A stretch of 64,000 nucleotides of DNA from Candidatus Daviesbacteria bacterium (GTDB taxonomy: Bacteria; Patescibacteria; Microgenomatia; Daviesbacterales; UBA10151). Where the stretch lies: positions 930,001-994,000 of the forward strand of contig JAQTZF010000001.1 in the NCBI GenBank assembly GCA_028687915.1, written 5' to 3'. The first letter of the stretch is position 1, and each line of letters starts with the position of its first letter. The position numbers and the translations under genes are program-made. This document shows positions 23,266-31,232 of the stretch, piece by piece. Under the pieces are notes generated by a model, which was not told the DNA's origin, did not search any database, and saw only the letters and a program-made list of their open reading frames with translations.

Positions 23266-24494
23266 TATTTTTTACCCTTAAGTTTTACCGGTAACAAATC
23301 TTCCTTAGAATATTTTTGATAACCATCTCCATAACCTAAGTTTTTCATTAACTTTGTAGGAGCATTCCTTAAATTCATAGGTATAGGTAGAGCACCAAAA
23401 TTTTTAACATCATCCAGTGCTTTAAAATATGCCTCATAAGCAGACCTGTCTTTTTTAGCTACACTCAAATATACAACCCCATGGGCTAAATTAATCTGAC
23501 ATTCTGGATACCCAATTGTTTCTACTGCCTTAAATACTTCATTTGCTACCACTAAAGCAGTTGGTTGGGCCTGCCCAATATCTTCTGAAGCAAAAATTAC
23601 CATACGTCTTGCAATGAATTTTGGATCTTCCCCTGCACTTATCATCCTGGCCAAATAATAAAGAGCTGCATCAACGTTGGAAGCTCTCATAGATTTTATA
23701 AAAGCAGAAATAGTATTGTGATGTTCTTCTCCATGTTTATCATAAGATAGAACTCTTTCCTGCAAAGCCTCAACAATTAATTCCTTAGTAATTATTATTT
23801 TGTCATCCTGAGGCTTTGCCGAAGGATCTCGAGATTCTTCACTGCGTTCAGAATGACAAACAGACAAAACTGCAATTTCCAAAACATTTAACACTATTCT
23901 GGCGTCCCCATTTGAGGCTTCTATTAATAAATCTAAAGCTTCTGGTAAAACCTTAACTTTAAAGTTTCCCAAACCTTTTTCTTTATCCTTAAGTGCACGG
24001 TTTACTATCTCTTCTATATCTTCCCTTTCTAAAGACTTTAAAGTTAAAACCCTGGTTCTGGATAATAAGGGATTAATAATTTCAAAACTTGGGTTTTCTG
24101 TGGTAGCCCCAATTAAAGTAATTAAACCATTTTCCACATAAGGTAAAAAGGCATCTTGTTGGGCTTTATTAAATCTGTGAATTTCATCAATAAAAACTAC
24201 AGTCTTTTTGGGAAACATAGGATTATGTTCAGCTATAACTTTTTCAAAAAGTTTTTTAACTTCAGCTATTCCTGTAGAAACTGCAGAAAACTCTACAAAA
24301 TCTGCCTCTATTTCAGAAGCAATCACTCTGGCTAGTGTTGTTTTACCAACTCCTGGAGGACCCCAAAAAACCATGGAAAATAATTGGTTATTTTTAATAG
24401 ATTTATAAAGGAGATTATCTTCAGACAGAATATGTTTTTGACCAATATATTCTGCTAAATATTTAGGACGCATTCTATCTGCAAGAGGAATCAT
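23259..24494 (-). CDS. rarA: Replication-associated recombination protein A (MgsA/RarA)
   Basis: 411 residues. AAA+ module: FWGPPGVGKTTLARVIASE (Walker A), VVFIDEIHRFNKAQQDAFLP (Walker B), TTENPSFEIINPLLSRTRV (sensor 1 and Arg finger). The C-terminal tetramerisation part has the RarA signature ARRMVIFASEDIGQAQP and PIPMNLRNAPTKLMKNLGYG. Acts at stalled replication forks. Between these parts, about residues 212-231, is a foreign-looking segment containing HSERSEES that is encoded by a palindromic repeat (23801-23858). The promoter lies six bases from ATG. Confidence 0.94.
   Translation of the reverse strand: MIPLADRMRPKYLAEYIGQKHILSEDNLLYKSIKNNQLFSMVFWGPPGVGKTTLARVIASEIEADFVEFSAVSTGIAEVKKLFEKVIAEHNPMFPKKTVVFIDEIHRFNKAQQDAFLPYVENGLITLIGATTENPSFEIINPLLSRTRVLTLKSLEREDIEEIVNRALKDKEKGLGNFKVKVLPEALDLLIEASNGDARIVLNVLEIAVLSVCHSERSEESRDPSAKPQDDKIIITKELIVEALQERVLSYDKHGEEHHNTISAFIKSMRASNVDAALYYLARMISAGEDPKFIARRMVIFASEDIGQAQPTALVVANEVFKAVETIGYPECQINLAHGVVYLSVAKKDRSAYEAYFKALDDVKNFGALPIPMNLRNAPTKLMKNLGYGDGYQKYSKEDLLPVKLKGKKYY
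23801..23858 (-). repeat. Palindromic repeat inserted in frame in rarA
   Basis: 58 bp. Ends TGTCATCCTGA and TCAGAATGACA are inverted (10 of 11 pair); the centre GAAGGATCTCGAGATTCTTC is a near-perfect palindrome. Read on the rarA strand it gives about 19 codons including HSERSEESRDPSAKPQDD. Similar elements translated as SERSEES are seen in many bacterial genomes. Confidence 0.75.
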
Positions 24495-24500
24495 AAACCT

Positions 24501-24529
24501 ACTATACCCAAATCAAATCCGAAGGTCAA
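24501..24529 (-). promoter_or_regulatory. Promoter of rarA (leaderless)
   Basis: TTGACC (24529-24524), 17-base spacer, TATAGT (24506-24501), six bases to the ATG. Confidence 0.6.
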
Positions 24530-24544
24530 GAATTAATTATAATT

Positions 24545-25270
24545 TTAGAATTTTAAAATATTAGATCCATTTAATCCTCGTGGTTTTAATACTTCATCTA
24601 TTGATATCCAAGCATCACTTTCTGGAATTATTAAGTATGATGATTCATAAATTTGCTGCACTGCAGCTGCCCCATGATGTTTTACTTCCTCATCAATTTC
24701 ATAGTTTTTAACCAATGGAGCTTTTAATGCTATTTTACTTGTACTATCTTCATATTTTTCCCAATCATGATTATTCATTGGGTGCCCGGAAAGACATCTA
24801 TTAAAATCAAAATAATCCCTTAAATGTTTTGTGGCAGCTACAGCCTTGCAAGTATCAACAAGATTACAAAAAGACAACTCTTTATTTCTATTTCTTTTGC
24901 TTAACTTGCTGGAAGGATAAGGCCATGATAAAAAACCTCTCGCCATTTTATCGATATCAGTCACCCCAAACCTATCAAGCTCAATACACCCGCTTAACAA
25001 ATCATCAACCTTCAGACTACCATCTTCAAGTCTTTGGGGCTGGCATTGCAAAGGAAGGCAATATTCAGAAGCTAAGTTGGCTTCTATAATTCTGTTATGA
25101 AGACAAAAAGGCACCAAAAATAATTCTGTATTCAAGGTAATTGTTTTTAAAGCTTCCAAGCTTAAATCTTCAAAATGTGGCCACGAATAATTTGTTAATG
25201 CAGTCCAAACCTTTAAATCTTCTTTTGCTTCTAAAGGATATTTTAAAGTAAGTTTTTCTAAATCTACCAT
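24545..25270 (-). CDS. Unrecognised 241-residue protein
   Basis: No family recognised. Soluble; six or more cysteines spread along the chain (FCLHN, EYCLPLQCQ, SGCIEL, SFCNLVDTCK, NRCLSG), and several His, but no regular CxxC spacing that would define a zinc ribbon. A strong promoter (TTGATT, 16 bases, TATAAT) lies six bases upstream, so this is a single, leaderless gene. Located between rarA and cysS, both on the same strand. Confidence 0.65.
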   Translation of the reverse strand: MVDLEKLTLKYPLEAKEDLKVWTALTNYSWPHFEDLSLEALKTITLNTELFLVPFCLHNRIIEANLASEYCLPLQCQPQRLEDGSLKVDDLLSGCIELDRFGVTDIDKMARGFLSWPYPSSKLSKRNRNKELSFCNLVDTCKAVAATKHLRDYFDFNRCLSGHPMNNHDWEKYEDSTSKIALKAPLVKNYEIDEEVKHHGAAAVQQIYESSYLIIPESDAWISIDEVLKPRGLNGSNILKF

Positions 25271-25276
25271 AGCCCG

Positions 25277-25304
25277 ATTATATATATCTATAAGATAAAA
25301 TCAA
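25277..25304 (-). promoter_or_regulatory. Promoter of the 24545-25270 gene (leaderless)
   Basis: TTGATT (25304-25299), 16-base spacer, perfect TATAAT (25282-25277), six bases to ATG. Confidence 0.6.
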
Positions 25305-25309
25305 GAAGG

Positions 25310-26692
25310 TTAAACAGGTTTAAGTTTTGAACCAGTGGCAGTATCTTCTATTTCAAATCCTAATTTTTTAATTTCATGTCTTAACTCATCTGATTTTTTA
25401 AAGTCACCAGAAATTCTTGCATTCTCCCGATGGTTTAAAAGTTCTTGAACTTTTTCTGGAATTTCCAGTGGCTTACCAACATATTTTTCCAGACCCAATC
25501 CTAAAATTTTATCCATCTCTAAAATAGTTGCTGCTTTTTCTGAGGAAGGTATGTCAGATTTTATTAACTCCCACATGGCTGCTAGTGCCTGAGGGGTATT
25601 CATGTCATTATTGGCAGCCTCAAGAAATTTCTGCCAAAATTGGCTATTAACTAGTTTAGGGCTATCCCACGCTCTAATCTCAGAAATTATGTTGTTTAAA
25701 GCGTGGCTAGATGCAGTCAAAGATTCGTATGTAAAATTTAGGCTATCGCGATAATGAGCAGTCAAAATTAAATATCTAAAAGCTATTGGATCAAACCCTT
25801 TCTCTACTAGATCATCAATCGTATAAAAATTCTTTTTTGATTTTGACATTTTTTCCCCATCCACAATCAAGAAGTTATGATGAACCCAATATTTTGAAAA
25901 CTGTTTTTCTGTTGCTGCTTCGCTTTGAGCAATTTCATTGGTGTGATGGACAGGAATATGATCAATCCCACCTGTATGAATGTCCAAAGTCTCTCCTAGA
26001 TATTCCATGGACATAGCAGAACATTCTATATGCCATCCGGGAAAGCCTTCTCCAAATGGAGACGGCCATTTCATTACATGACTGGCAAATCTGCCCACAG
26101 TAAAAAACCATAGTGCAAAATCCTGCGGATTTTTTTTGTTTGGATCTATCACCACATTCTCTCTTACCCCAACTTGTTTTTCTTCGAGTTTTTGACCGCT
26201 TAATTTTCCATAATCTGAAAACTTACTAATATCAAAATAGACTGCATGTTCAGTTGTGTAAGTAAAACCTTTCTCCTGTAATTTCTCAAGTAATTTAATC
26301 TGCTCGTTTATGTGTTCTGTAGCACGGGCAACAATATTTGGCCTTTCTATATTTACAACCTCTGTTGATTTAAAAAAATAATCCTCAAAAAATCTGGCAG
26401 TTTGTTCTGGAGTTAGGTTTCTATCTTTTGCACCTTTTTCCAGCTTATCATCACCCTCATCTGAATCAGATGTTAAGTGCCCCACATCTGTAATATTCAT
26501 AACATGATTTACTTCAAATCCATTAACCTCTAAAAGACGATGTAAAATATCATCCCCAATATATTTTCTAAGATGTCCAATGTGTGTGTAATCATAAACA
26601 GTTGGACCACAGGTATACATCCCAACCTTAGGTGGATTAATTGGTTCAAAGTCTTCTATTTTTCTGGTTAATGTATTGTATAAATGTAGCAT
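25310..26692 (-). CDS. cysS: Cysteinyl-tRNA synthetase
   Basis: 460 residues, normal for CysRS. Class I motifs: TCGPTVYDYTHIGHLRKYIG (zinc Cys and the HIGH box), WHIECSAMSMEYLG, GGIDHIPVHHTNEIAQSEAA (zinc His/Glu region) and EKMSKSKKNFYT (KMSKS). The C-terminal anticodon-binding helices follow and end GSKLKPV. Charges tRNA-Cys in the cytoplasm. A short direct repeat (ATCCTAAATCT / ATTCCTAAATCT) lies just upstream. Confidence 0.97.
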   Translation of the reverse strand: MLHLYNTLTRKIEDFEPINPPKVGMYTCGPTVYDYTHIGHLRKYIGDDILHRLLEVNGFEVNHVMNITDVGHLTSDSDEGDDKLEKGAKDRNLTPEQTARFFEDYFFKSTEVVNIERPNIVARATEHINEQIKLLEKLQEKGFTYTTEHAVYFDISKFSDYGKLSGQKLEEKQVGVRENVVIDPNKKNPQDFALWFFTVGRFASHVMKWPSPFGEGFPGWHIECSAMSMEYLGETLDIHTGGIDHIPVHHTNEIAQSEAATEKQFSKYWVHHNFLIVDGEKMSKSKKNFYTIDDLVEKGFDPIAFRYLILTAHYRDSLNFTYESLTASSHALNNIISEIRAWDSPKLVNSQFWQKFLEAANNDMNTPQALAAMWELIKSDIPSSEKAATILEMDKILGLGLEKYVGKPLEIPEKVQELLNHRENARISGDFKKSDELRHEIKKLGFEIEDTATGSKLKPV

Positions 26693-26729
26693 ATTCTTAA
26701 AATCCTAAATCTGTATTCCTAAATCTTTC

Positions 26730-27173
26730 TTAACCTCCTACCCCACTCTTTGATTCTGTTTTTCTTTCAGCTCTTTCAAGAGCAGTTATATCAGCTGATT
26801 TTTGATTTTTTTCCTGTAAATCCTGCATCTCTTCCTGTTTTTCTACCTGTTCTTCCTGCTCTTTTGTTTCCTCTTCCTGTTTTTTTTGTAACCTAACTTG
26901 TGCTATTTCTTCTTCAATTTTTTCATATCTGGCAATTGTCTGTTGGGCTTCCTGTAATTTAGCAGCATCTTCTTGCTGTCTTTTTACTTGATCTGCTTGT
27001 TGTTGTCTTAATACCTGAGGATCTTGTGGTGGGGGCTTGGGAGTTGATGCAACAGCAGTAACCCCTTCTTCTATTGCCTGCCCAACCTGATCTTTAACTG
27101 GTTCCACCAAAGCCTCACCAACATCTTGGGCAAACTGTCCTATTCCTGCTTTAATTCCTTGTCCATCACTCAT
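26730..27173 (-). CDS. Gln/Glu-rich coiled-coil protein
   Basis: 147 residues. The first 40 form a helix containing GQFAQDVGEALVEPVKDQVG; a PPPQDP hinge follows; residues 55-125 are a long charged coiled coil with many Q, E and K. The C-terminus ends KSGVGG. No domain recognised; the style resembles small CPR structural proteins. TGG-TATACT six bases before the ATG suggests leaderless expression. It precedes cysS on the same strand. Confidence 0.6.
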   Translation of the reverse strand: MSDGQGIKAGIGQFAQDVGEALVEPVKDQVGQAIEEGVTAVASTPKPPPQDPQVLRQQQADQVKRQQEDAAKLQEAQQTIARYEKIEEEIAQVRLQKKQEEETKEQEEQVEKQEEMQDLQEKNQKSADITALERAERKTESKSGVGG

Positions 27174-27277
27174 GTGAATAGTATACCAAATTAACCTAAT
27201 TGCTAATTGACCTAATTTCTAAATAAATCCCAATTATGTTGTTTAGATTAATTACAAATTAGAAATTAGAAATTTAT

Positions 27278-27874
27278 TTAATACTTTCTTCTACCTTCCA
27301 AAGCCCTGGTTAGCGTAGTTTCATCAGCATATTCTATATCTGAACCAACCGGTAAACCTCTGGCAATTCGGGTAACAGAAACCCCTAAAGGAGAAATAAG
27401 TCTTTCAATATACATAGCAGTTGCTTCCCCTTCCATGGTTGGATTAGTTGCTAAAATTATTTCTTTAACTGTGCCATCTTTTAAACGGGGTAAAAGCTCA
27501 CGGATATGTAATTCATCTGGTCCAATATTTTCCAGAGGTGAAATCCTGCCATGCAAGACATGGTATAAGCTTTTAAAATTAGCCCTCTCAAGAGCTAAAA
27601 CATCCAGGGGATCTTCTACCACTGCAATAATGGAACTATCCCTGGAGGTATCTGAACAAATTTCACAAGGAGATTGTTCTGAAATATTAAAACAAGTCTC
27701 ACAAATAACTGTTTTTTCTTTAAGATCTATTGCTGCTTTTGCCAAAGCTTCTGCTTCTTCTTTAGGAGCATGGAGAAGATGATAAACAAGTCTTTGAGCA
27801 GTTTTAGGACCCACACCAGGAAGCCTTTCAAAAGCTTCAATTAAATTTTGCACAACTTTAGGAACTGTAGCCAT
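27278..27874 (-). CDS. recR: Recombination mediator RecR
   Basis: 198 residues from ATG 27874 (MATVPKVV); the extension to 27892 is rejected since it crosses the promoter TGT-TAAAAT. Features in order: helix-hairpin-helix LPGVGPKTAQRL, Cys4 zinc finger CETCFNISEQSPCEIC, and the Toprim domain from VVEDPLDVLALERA to ATNPTMEGEATAMYI, ending GSDIEYADETTLTRALEGR. Loads RecA onto SSB-coated gaps together with RecO and RecF. Divergent from the 27932 gene. Confidence 0.96.
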   Translation of the reverse strand: MATVPKVVQNLIEAFERLPGVGPKTAQRLVYHLLHAPKEEAEALAKAAIDLKEKTVICETCFNISEQSPCEICSDTSRDSSIIAVVEDPLDVLALERANFKSLYHVLHGRISPLENIGPDELHIRELLPRLKDGTVKEIILATNPTMEGEATAMYIERLISPLGVSVTRIARGLPVGSDIEYADETTLTRALEGRRKY

Positions 27875-27895
27875 ATGTGCGTATTTTAACATTTG

Positions 27896-27924
27896 TTGAC
27901 AATAATTAGATAGGGATATATTGT
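27896..27924 (+). promoter_or_regulatory. Promoter of the 27932 gene (leaderless)
   Basis: TTGACA at 27896-27901, 17-base spacer, TATTGT at 27919-27924 (the overlapping TATATT has a 15-base spacer); the ATG is seven bases further. Confidence 0.5.
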
Positions 27925-27931
27925 ATATATA

Positions 27932-28594
27932 ATGCCCAATAAATTTGAAAAAGGATTTATTCCACCAGTCATAATTATTTTACTCACAATAATTGGTATT
28001 TCTGGTATATTAATCATTAAAAACCTTCCCGCTAATCAATCAGGATCTTTATCAGACAGCACATTTACTGCAAACTACAGTCAGACCACATCTACTCCTA
28101 CCTCAACTCCTTCTTTAGCAAAAACTAAATCTCCAACCCCTACCCCAACCACAAAAGCTACTTCAACCCCAACTCCAACAAGCTCTAATAATACAAACAA
28201 CCCAACTTCCACTCCAACACCAACTCAAACTGCTACCTCTACTCCTACACCCACAATAAATACTCCCTCTGTTCGAATAACCTCACCTAATGGAGGCGAA
28301 ACTATTAAAGTCGGAGATACTGTTCATATTACATGGGAAGCAACCGGAACTTTTAGTGAATTCATTCTTCAAAGTGTAAGTATTTATAATAATACAGAGA
28401 GTGGATTTAATATCGGCTCAATTACCAATCCGAATGCCAAATCTATGGATTGGGTTGTTAATATAGGAAATGCTACTACCCCAAGACAGGCCAAATTTTC
28501 TATTACTGCCAATAAATGGCCGCGTTATATTGGAGATACTGAAGCAACTCAAAAAACAGATTCTTCGGATAATTACTTTACTATTACTAGGTAA
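27932..28594 (+). CDS. Membrane-anchored surface protein with Pro/Thr linker and Ig-like domain
   Basis: 220 residues. N-terminus KFEKGFIPPVIIILLTIIG: a KGF motif followed by one hydrophobic helix, resembling a prepilin-type leader. Residues 50-110 are a low-complexity linker of TPTPT and TSTPTP. The C-terminal domain (110-220) starts VRITSPNGGETIKVGDTVHI, typical of bacterial Ig-like / Kre9-KNH-type surface domains, and ends NYFTITR. Probably a stalked surface protein; no enzymatic motif. Confidence 0.75.
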   Translation: MPNKFEKGFIPPVIIILLTIIGISGILIIKNLPANQSGSLSDSTFTANYSQTTSTPTSTPSLAKTKSPTPTPTTKATSTPTPTSSNNTNNPTSTPTPTQTATSTPTPTINTPSVRITSPNGGETIKVGDTVHITWEATGTFSEFILQSVSIYNNTESGFNIGSITNPNAKSMDWVVNIGNATTPRQAKFSITANKWPRYIGDTEATQKTDSSDNYFTITR

Positions 28595-28596
28595 AC

Positions 28597-28875
28597 TTAC
28601 ATTCCTGGAATACCGAGGCCACCCATCATGGGTTTCATTTCATCAGCAGCTACTTTTTGAGATTGTTTTAGAGCCTCATTAACTGCTTCTGTAATTTTTT
28701 CAAAATTTGAATCTCCTGCAATAGAAACTACTTTTTGATCAGCTGTCATAACTACAATCACACCTTTGTGTTCCACAGTGATTTTAATTTGAGCAAGCTT
28801 TTTTTGTATTTCCATGGCCTGATCTCTCATCTTTTTAAGATCACCAAGTTGTTTGAAGTTATCCATTAATCCCAT
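28597..28875 (-). CDS. YbaB/EbfC family nucleoid-associated protein
   Basis: 92 residues. Characteristic pattern: LKKMRDQAMEIQKKLAQI, VVMTADQKVVSIAGDSNFEK, then the C-terminal KPMMGGLGIPGM, the Gly/Pro/Met-rich end of YbaB proteins. Forms DNA-binding dimers; the family gene is often next to dnaX and recR, both present in this window. Promoter TTGCCT/TATAAT with eight bases to the start. The ATG at 28866 is an alternative start. Confidence 0.92.
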   Translation of the reverse strand: MGLMDNFKQLGDLKKMRDQAMEIQKKLAQIKITVEHKGVIVVMTADQKVVSIAGDSNFEKITEAVNEALKQSQKVAADEMKPMMGGLGIPGM

Positions 28876-28883
28876 ATGTTGAT

Positions 28884-28912
28884 ATTATATTTGGAAGTTA
28901 ACAGTAAGGCAA
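28884..28912 (-). promoter_or_regulatory. Promoter of the ybaB/ebfC gene
   Basis: TTGCCT (28912-28907), 17-base spacer, TATAAT (28889-28884), eight bases to the ATG. Confidence 0.6.
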
Positions 28913-28929
28913 GAGTTAGGATGCTAAAG

Positions 28930-29814
28930 TTACCTTTGACAAGCTCCTACATTCTCATTAGGTATCAAAGGCAAGTCAACATTAACTGAAGATTGATTAC
29001 TATTTAAAGCAAGAGTTGGTTCTGTAAAATAAGGATTTGATTTATATCCAGGTGGAACTGGTGAAAAACCAGGAGAAAGTGACACGTAACTGTTAGATTG
29101 CACATTTTGAGAAAAACTATAATTACCGTTACTATCAGTATTAACAGTGGTTGAAGCAGATGTTTGAGTGTTATCAATGGTTACAGTTGCATTAGCAACT
29201 CCTTTTTCACTTGGTTCAGGAACACCATTACAATTTATATCTTCATAGACTTTTCCGGTTAACCTAACAGTAGTCCCGGAAGGCACTGTTAAACTTTTAC
29301 TACAAATATCTGTGTAAGTCCCGTCAGAACCTTGTACTTGCAATTTAGCAGTATACGTTCCGGCTTGAGGGTAGGTATGTTCCATCTGCCCATTTGATTG
29401 TTTAAGATCAGTATCCCAACTTCCATTTCCTTCAAAATCCCATTTAGCTCCTGTTAAATAAGCATTGTTATGTGAAGTGAAACTAGCTACTAAGGTTACT
29501 AATAATGGATCGCTACTAATTCCACCCATTTTTCCATAAACTACTTCAACACCACAGGTATTTTTCTGGACAGAAAAAGTTGGAGCTTTAGTTGAAGTGG
29601 GAGTTGGTGTTGAAGTTTGAGATTTAGATTTTGTAGGAGATATTGTTGATGTAGGAGAATTTTTTGTTTGAGCACTGCTGCTTGCCTGAAATGGAGTATT
29701 AGTAGTGGTTTGTGGTTGATTAAAAGGAATATTTTTTATAACTAAAAAAGAGGAGATACCAATTACTGCCAACAAAATTATAACAATTGGAGGAATAAAA
29801 CCTTTTTGGTACAT
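28930..29814 (-). CDS. Membrane-anchored surface protein with PKD and SdrD-B-like domains
   Basis: 294 residues. N-terminus MYQKGFIPPIVIILLAVIG, nearly the same as the protein at 27932. A Thr/Ser/Pro linker (40-80) is followed by a PKD-like domain (about 88-170, with WDFEGNGSWDTDL and HTYPQAGTYTAKL) and an SdrD-B/carboxypeptidase-regulatory-like beta domain (175-260, GKVYEDINCNGVPEPSEKGV, a Ca-binding DxNxxG-type loop). Extracellular binding or structural protein. A promoter six bases from ATG indicates leaderless expression. Confidence 0.82.
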   Translation of the reverse strand: MYQKGFIPPIVIILLAVIGISSFLVIKNIPFNQPQTTTNTPFQASSSAQTKNSPTSTISPTKSKSQTSTPTPTSTKAPTFSVQKNTCGVEVVYGKMGGISSDPLLVTLVASFTSHNNAYLTGAKWDFEGNGSWDTDLKQSNGQMEHTYPQAGTYTAKLQVQGSDGTYTDICSKSLTVPSGTTVRLTGKVYEDINCNGVPEPSEKGVANATVTIDNTQTSASTTVNTDSNGNYSFSQNVQSNSYVSLSPGFSPVPPGYKSNPYFTEPTLALNSNQSSVNVDLPLIPNENVGACQR

Positions 29815-29820
29815 ACTATT

Positions 29821-29848
29821 AGTTTAACAATACCAGTCGTTAAGTCAA
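29821..29848 (-). promoter_or_regulatory. Promoter of the PKD surface-protein gene (leaderless)
   Basis: TTGACT (29848-29843), 16-base spacer ending TGT, TAAACT (29826-29821), six bases to the ATG. Confidence 0.55.
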
Positions 29849-29869
29849 TATATGTTAGGAGGAGTATTT

Positions 29870-30328
29870 TTAAGTTTGATGGCCTAACATCAAGTCATTA
29901 TATTTCTTAACCATACCTCTATACCTATCAAAATCAGGCATATGAACTGCTCCCAGGTGATCTTTTTTTGAACATTCCCACATTCCTATTTCAGGCACAA
30001 GATAAATATTACCTTTACTGCCAAAACTATAAGAACCGGGTTCCCAACGCAAAGATCTATGACATGTAAAACACTTGGGTGCAGGCGCTTCCGGTTCTGG
30101 TGATGCTTTAAAATCTGAAAAAAGTACAATATGACGGCTTGGATCTTTTAGTTCAACTGGTATATCTGCTAAATGAAGTTTGTGTGCAACAGTTCTTAAA
30201 CCTAGACTTTTTTCTACCAAAAATGCTTCAAGTTTTGATTGGGGTGTTTCTCGTACCTCGGTCACATTACAGTCAGCTCTTTTAATAACAATAATTTTGG
30301 ATTCTGTTTTTTCCAAATCAAGACTCAT
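29870..30328 (-). CDS. Unknown protein with one CxxC and a later Cys
   Basis: 152 residues, soluble. KCFTCHRSLRWEPGS is at about 97-111, followed by EIGMWECSKKDHLGAVHMP, so a zinc site built from CxxC plus Cys/His is plausible. The N-terminal part is beta-rich with SKIIVIKRADCNVTEV. No family recognised. Own promoter with a TGC-TATAAT extended -10 box eight bases from the start. Confidence 0.62.
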   Translation of the reverse strand: MSLDLEKTESKIIVIKRADCNVTEVRETPQSKLEAFLVEKSLGLRTVAHKLHLADIPVELKDPSRHIVLFSDFKASPEPEAPAPKCFTCHRSLRWEPGSYSFGSKGNIYLVPEIGMWECSKKDHLGAVHMPDFDRYRGMVKKYNDLMLGHQT

Positions 30329-30336
30329 AATTTAAA

Positions 30337-30364
30337 ATTATAGCACTATCATACTACAACTCAA
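30337..30364 (-). promoter_or_regulatory. Promoter of the 29870-30328 gene
   Basis: TTGAGT (30364-30359, inside the end of folD), 16-base spacer ending TGC, TATAAT (30342-30337), eight bases to the ATG. Confidence 0.55.
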
Positions 30365-31185
30365 CTTTTAATATTTACTGCTTCTACTACATTTTCCATC
30401 AAAGAAATAACAGTCATTGGACCAACACCACCTGGAACCGGGGTAATTCTGGAAGCTTTATGAGCAACAGATTCAAAATCCACATCCCCTACTACTTTTC
30501 CATCTACTTTTTCAGCTCCTACATCTATTACGATTACATTGTCTTTTACCATATCTCCAGTAATTAACCCTGGAACACCTGTAGCTGAAATTAATATATC
30601 AGCTTGTAAAGTACATTCTTTTAAATTAGTAGTTTTAGTATCACACACTTCCACATTAGCGTTCATTTTTCTTAAGCTTTCTGCTACTGGTTTTCCTACT
30701 AAATTACTAGCTCCTACTACTACCACTTTTTTGCCTTCAACAGAAATATTTTCATCTTCCAAAATAGAAATAACAGATCTGGCTGTAGCTGATAAAAATT
30801 TTCCTTTAGTGGTTAGACCATCAACATCTTTTTCTCCATCAATAAGCTCCAATAATTCACTATCATTTTTGCCTTTTAAAAATTCTTCAGGTAAAGGCAA
30901 TTGAACCATAATTCCATCCACACTTTCATCCTGATTTAGCTCTTCTATTTTAGAACAAACAACTTCCCACTCGACAAGTGGGGAAGCTAAATGAATTGGT
31001 TGGAAGTTGATTCCAATCTCAATAGCTTTTTTTTGCTTGATGTTAGTATATAAAACAGAAGGAGCGTCTTCTCCTATCAAAAAAGAAACCACTTTTGGGG
31101 TTTTATTTAAAGTTTTTATAACTTCTTCTAATTTTTGCTGTCTTAAGAGGGCAAGCTTTCTGCCATCGATTATGTTATCTTCCAT
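30361..31185 (-). CDS. folD: Methylene-THF dehydrogenase / methenyl-THF cyclohydrolase
   Basis: 274 residues, slightly short for FolD. Conserved motifs: YTNIKQKKAIEIGI (catalytic Lys region), DGIMVQLPLPEEF, EKDVDGLTTKGKF, the nucleotide-binding VVVGASNLVGKPVAE (usual G-R-S replaced by G-A-S) and TPVPGGVGPMTVISLMEN. Interconverts methylene-, methenyl- and formyl-tetrahydrofolate in the cytoplasm. With GlyA just upstream it feeds the one-carbon pool used by ThyX at 43082. TAAGAT six bases before ATG gives its own promoter. Confidence 0.96.
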   Translation of the reverse strand: MEDNIIDGRKLALLRQQKLEEVIKTLNKTPKVVSFLIGEDAPSVLYTNIKQKKAIEIGINFQPIHLASPLVEWEVVCSKIEELNQDESVDGIMVQLPLPEEFLKGKNDSELLELIDGEKDVDGLTTKGKFLSATARSVISILEDENISVEGKKVVVVGASNLVGKPVAESLRKMNANVEVCDTKTTNLKECTLQADILISATGVPGLITGDMVKDNVIVIDVGAEKVDGKVVGDVDFESVAHKASRITPVPGGVGPMTVISLMENVVEAVNIKS

Positions 31186-31232
31186 GGCTATATCTTATGC
31201 TATTTGAGGCTAAAAAACAAATATAGGATTAG

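Noticed and set aside
27174..27277. Repetitive AT-rich spacer with AATTAGAAATTAGAAAT
   Set aside because: Low-complexity tandem sequence; no convincing gene, RNA structure or inverted repeat beyond what AT-rich DNA gives.
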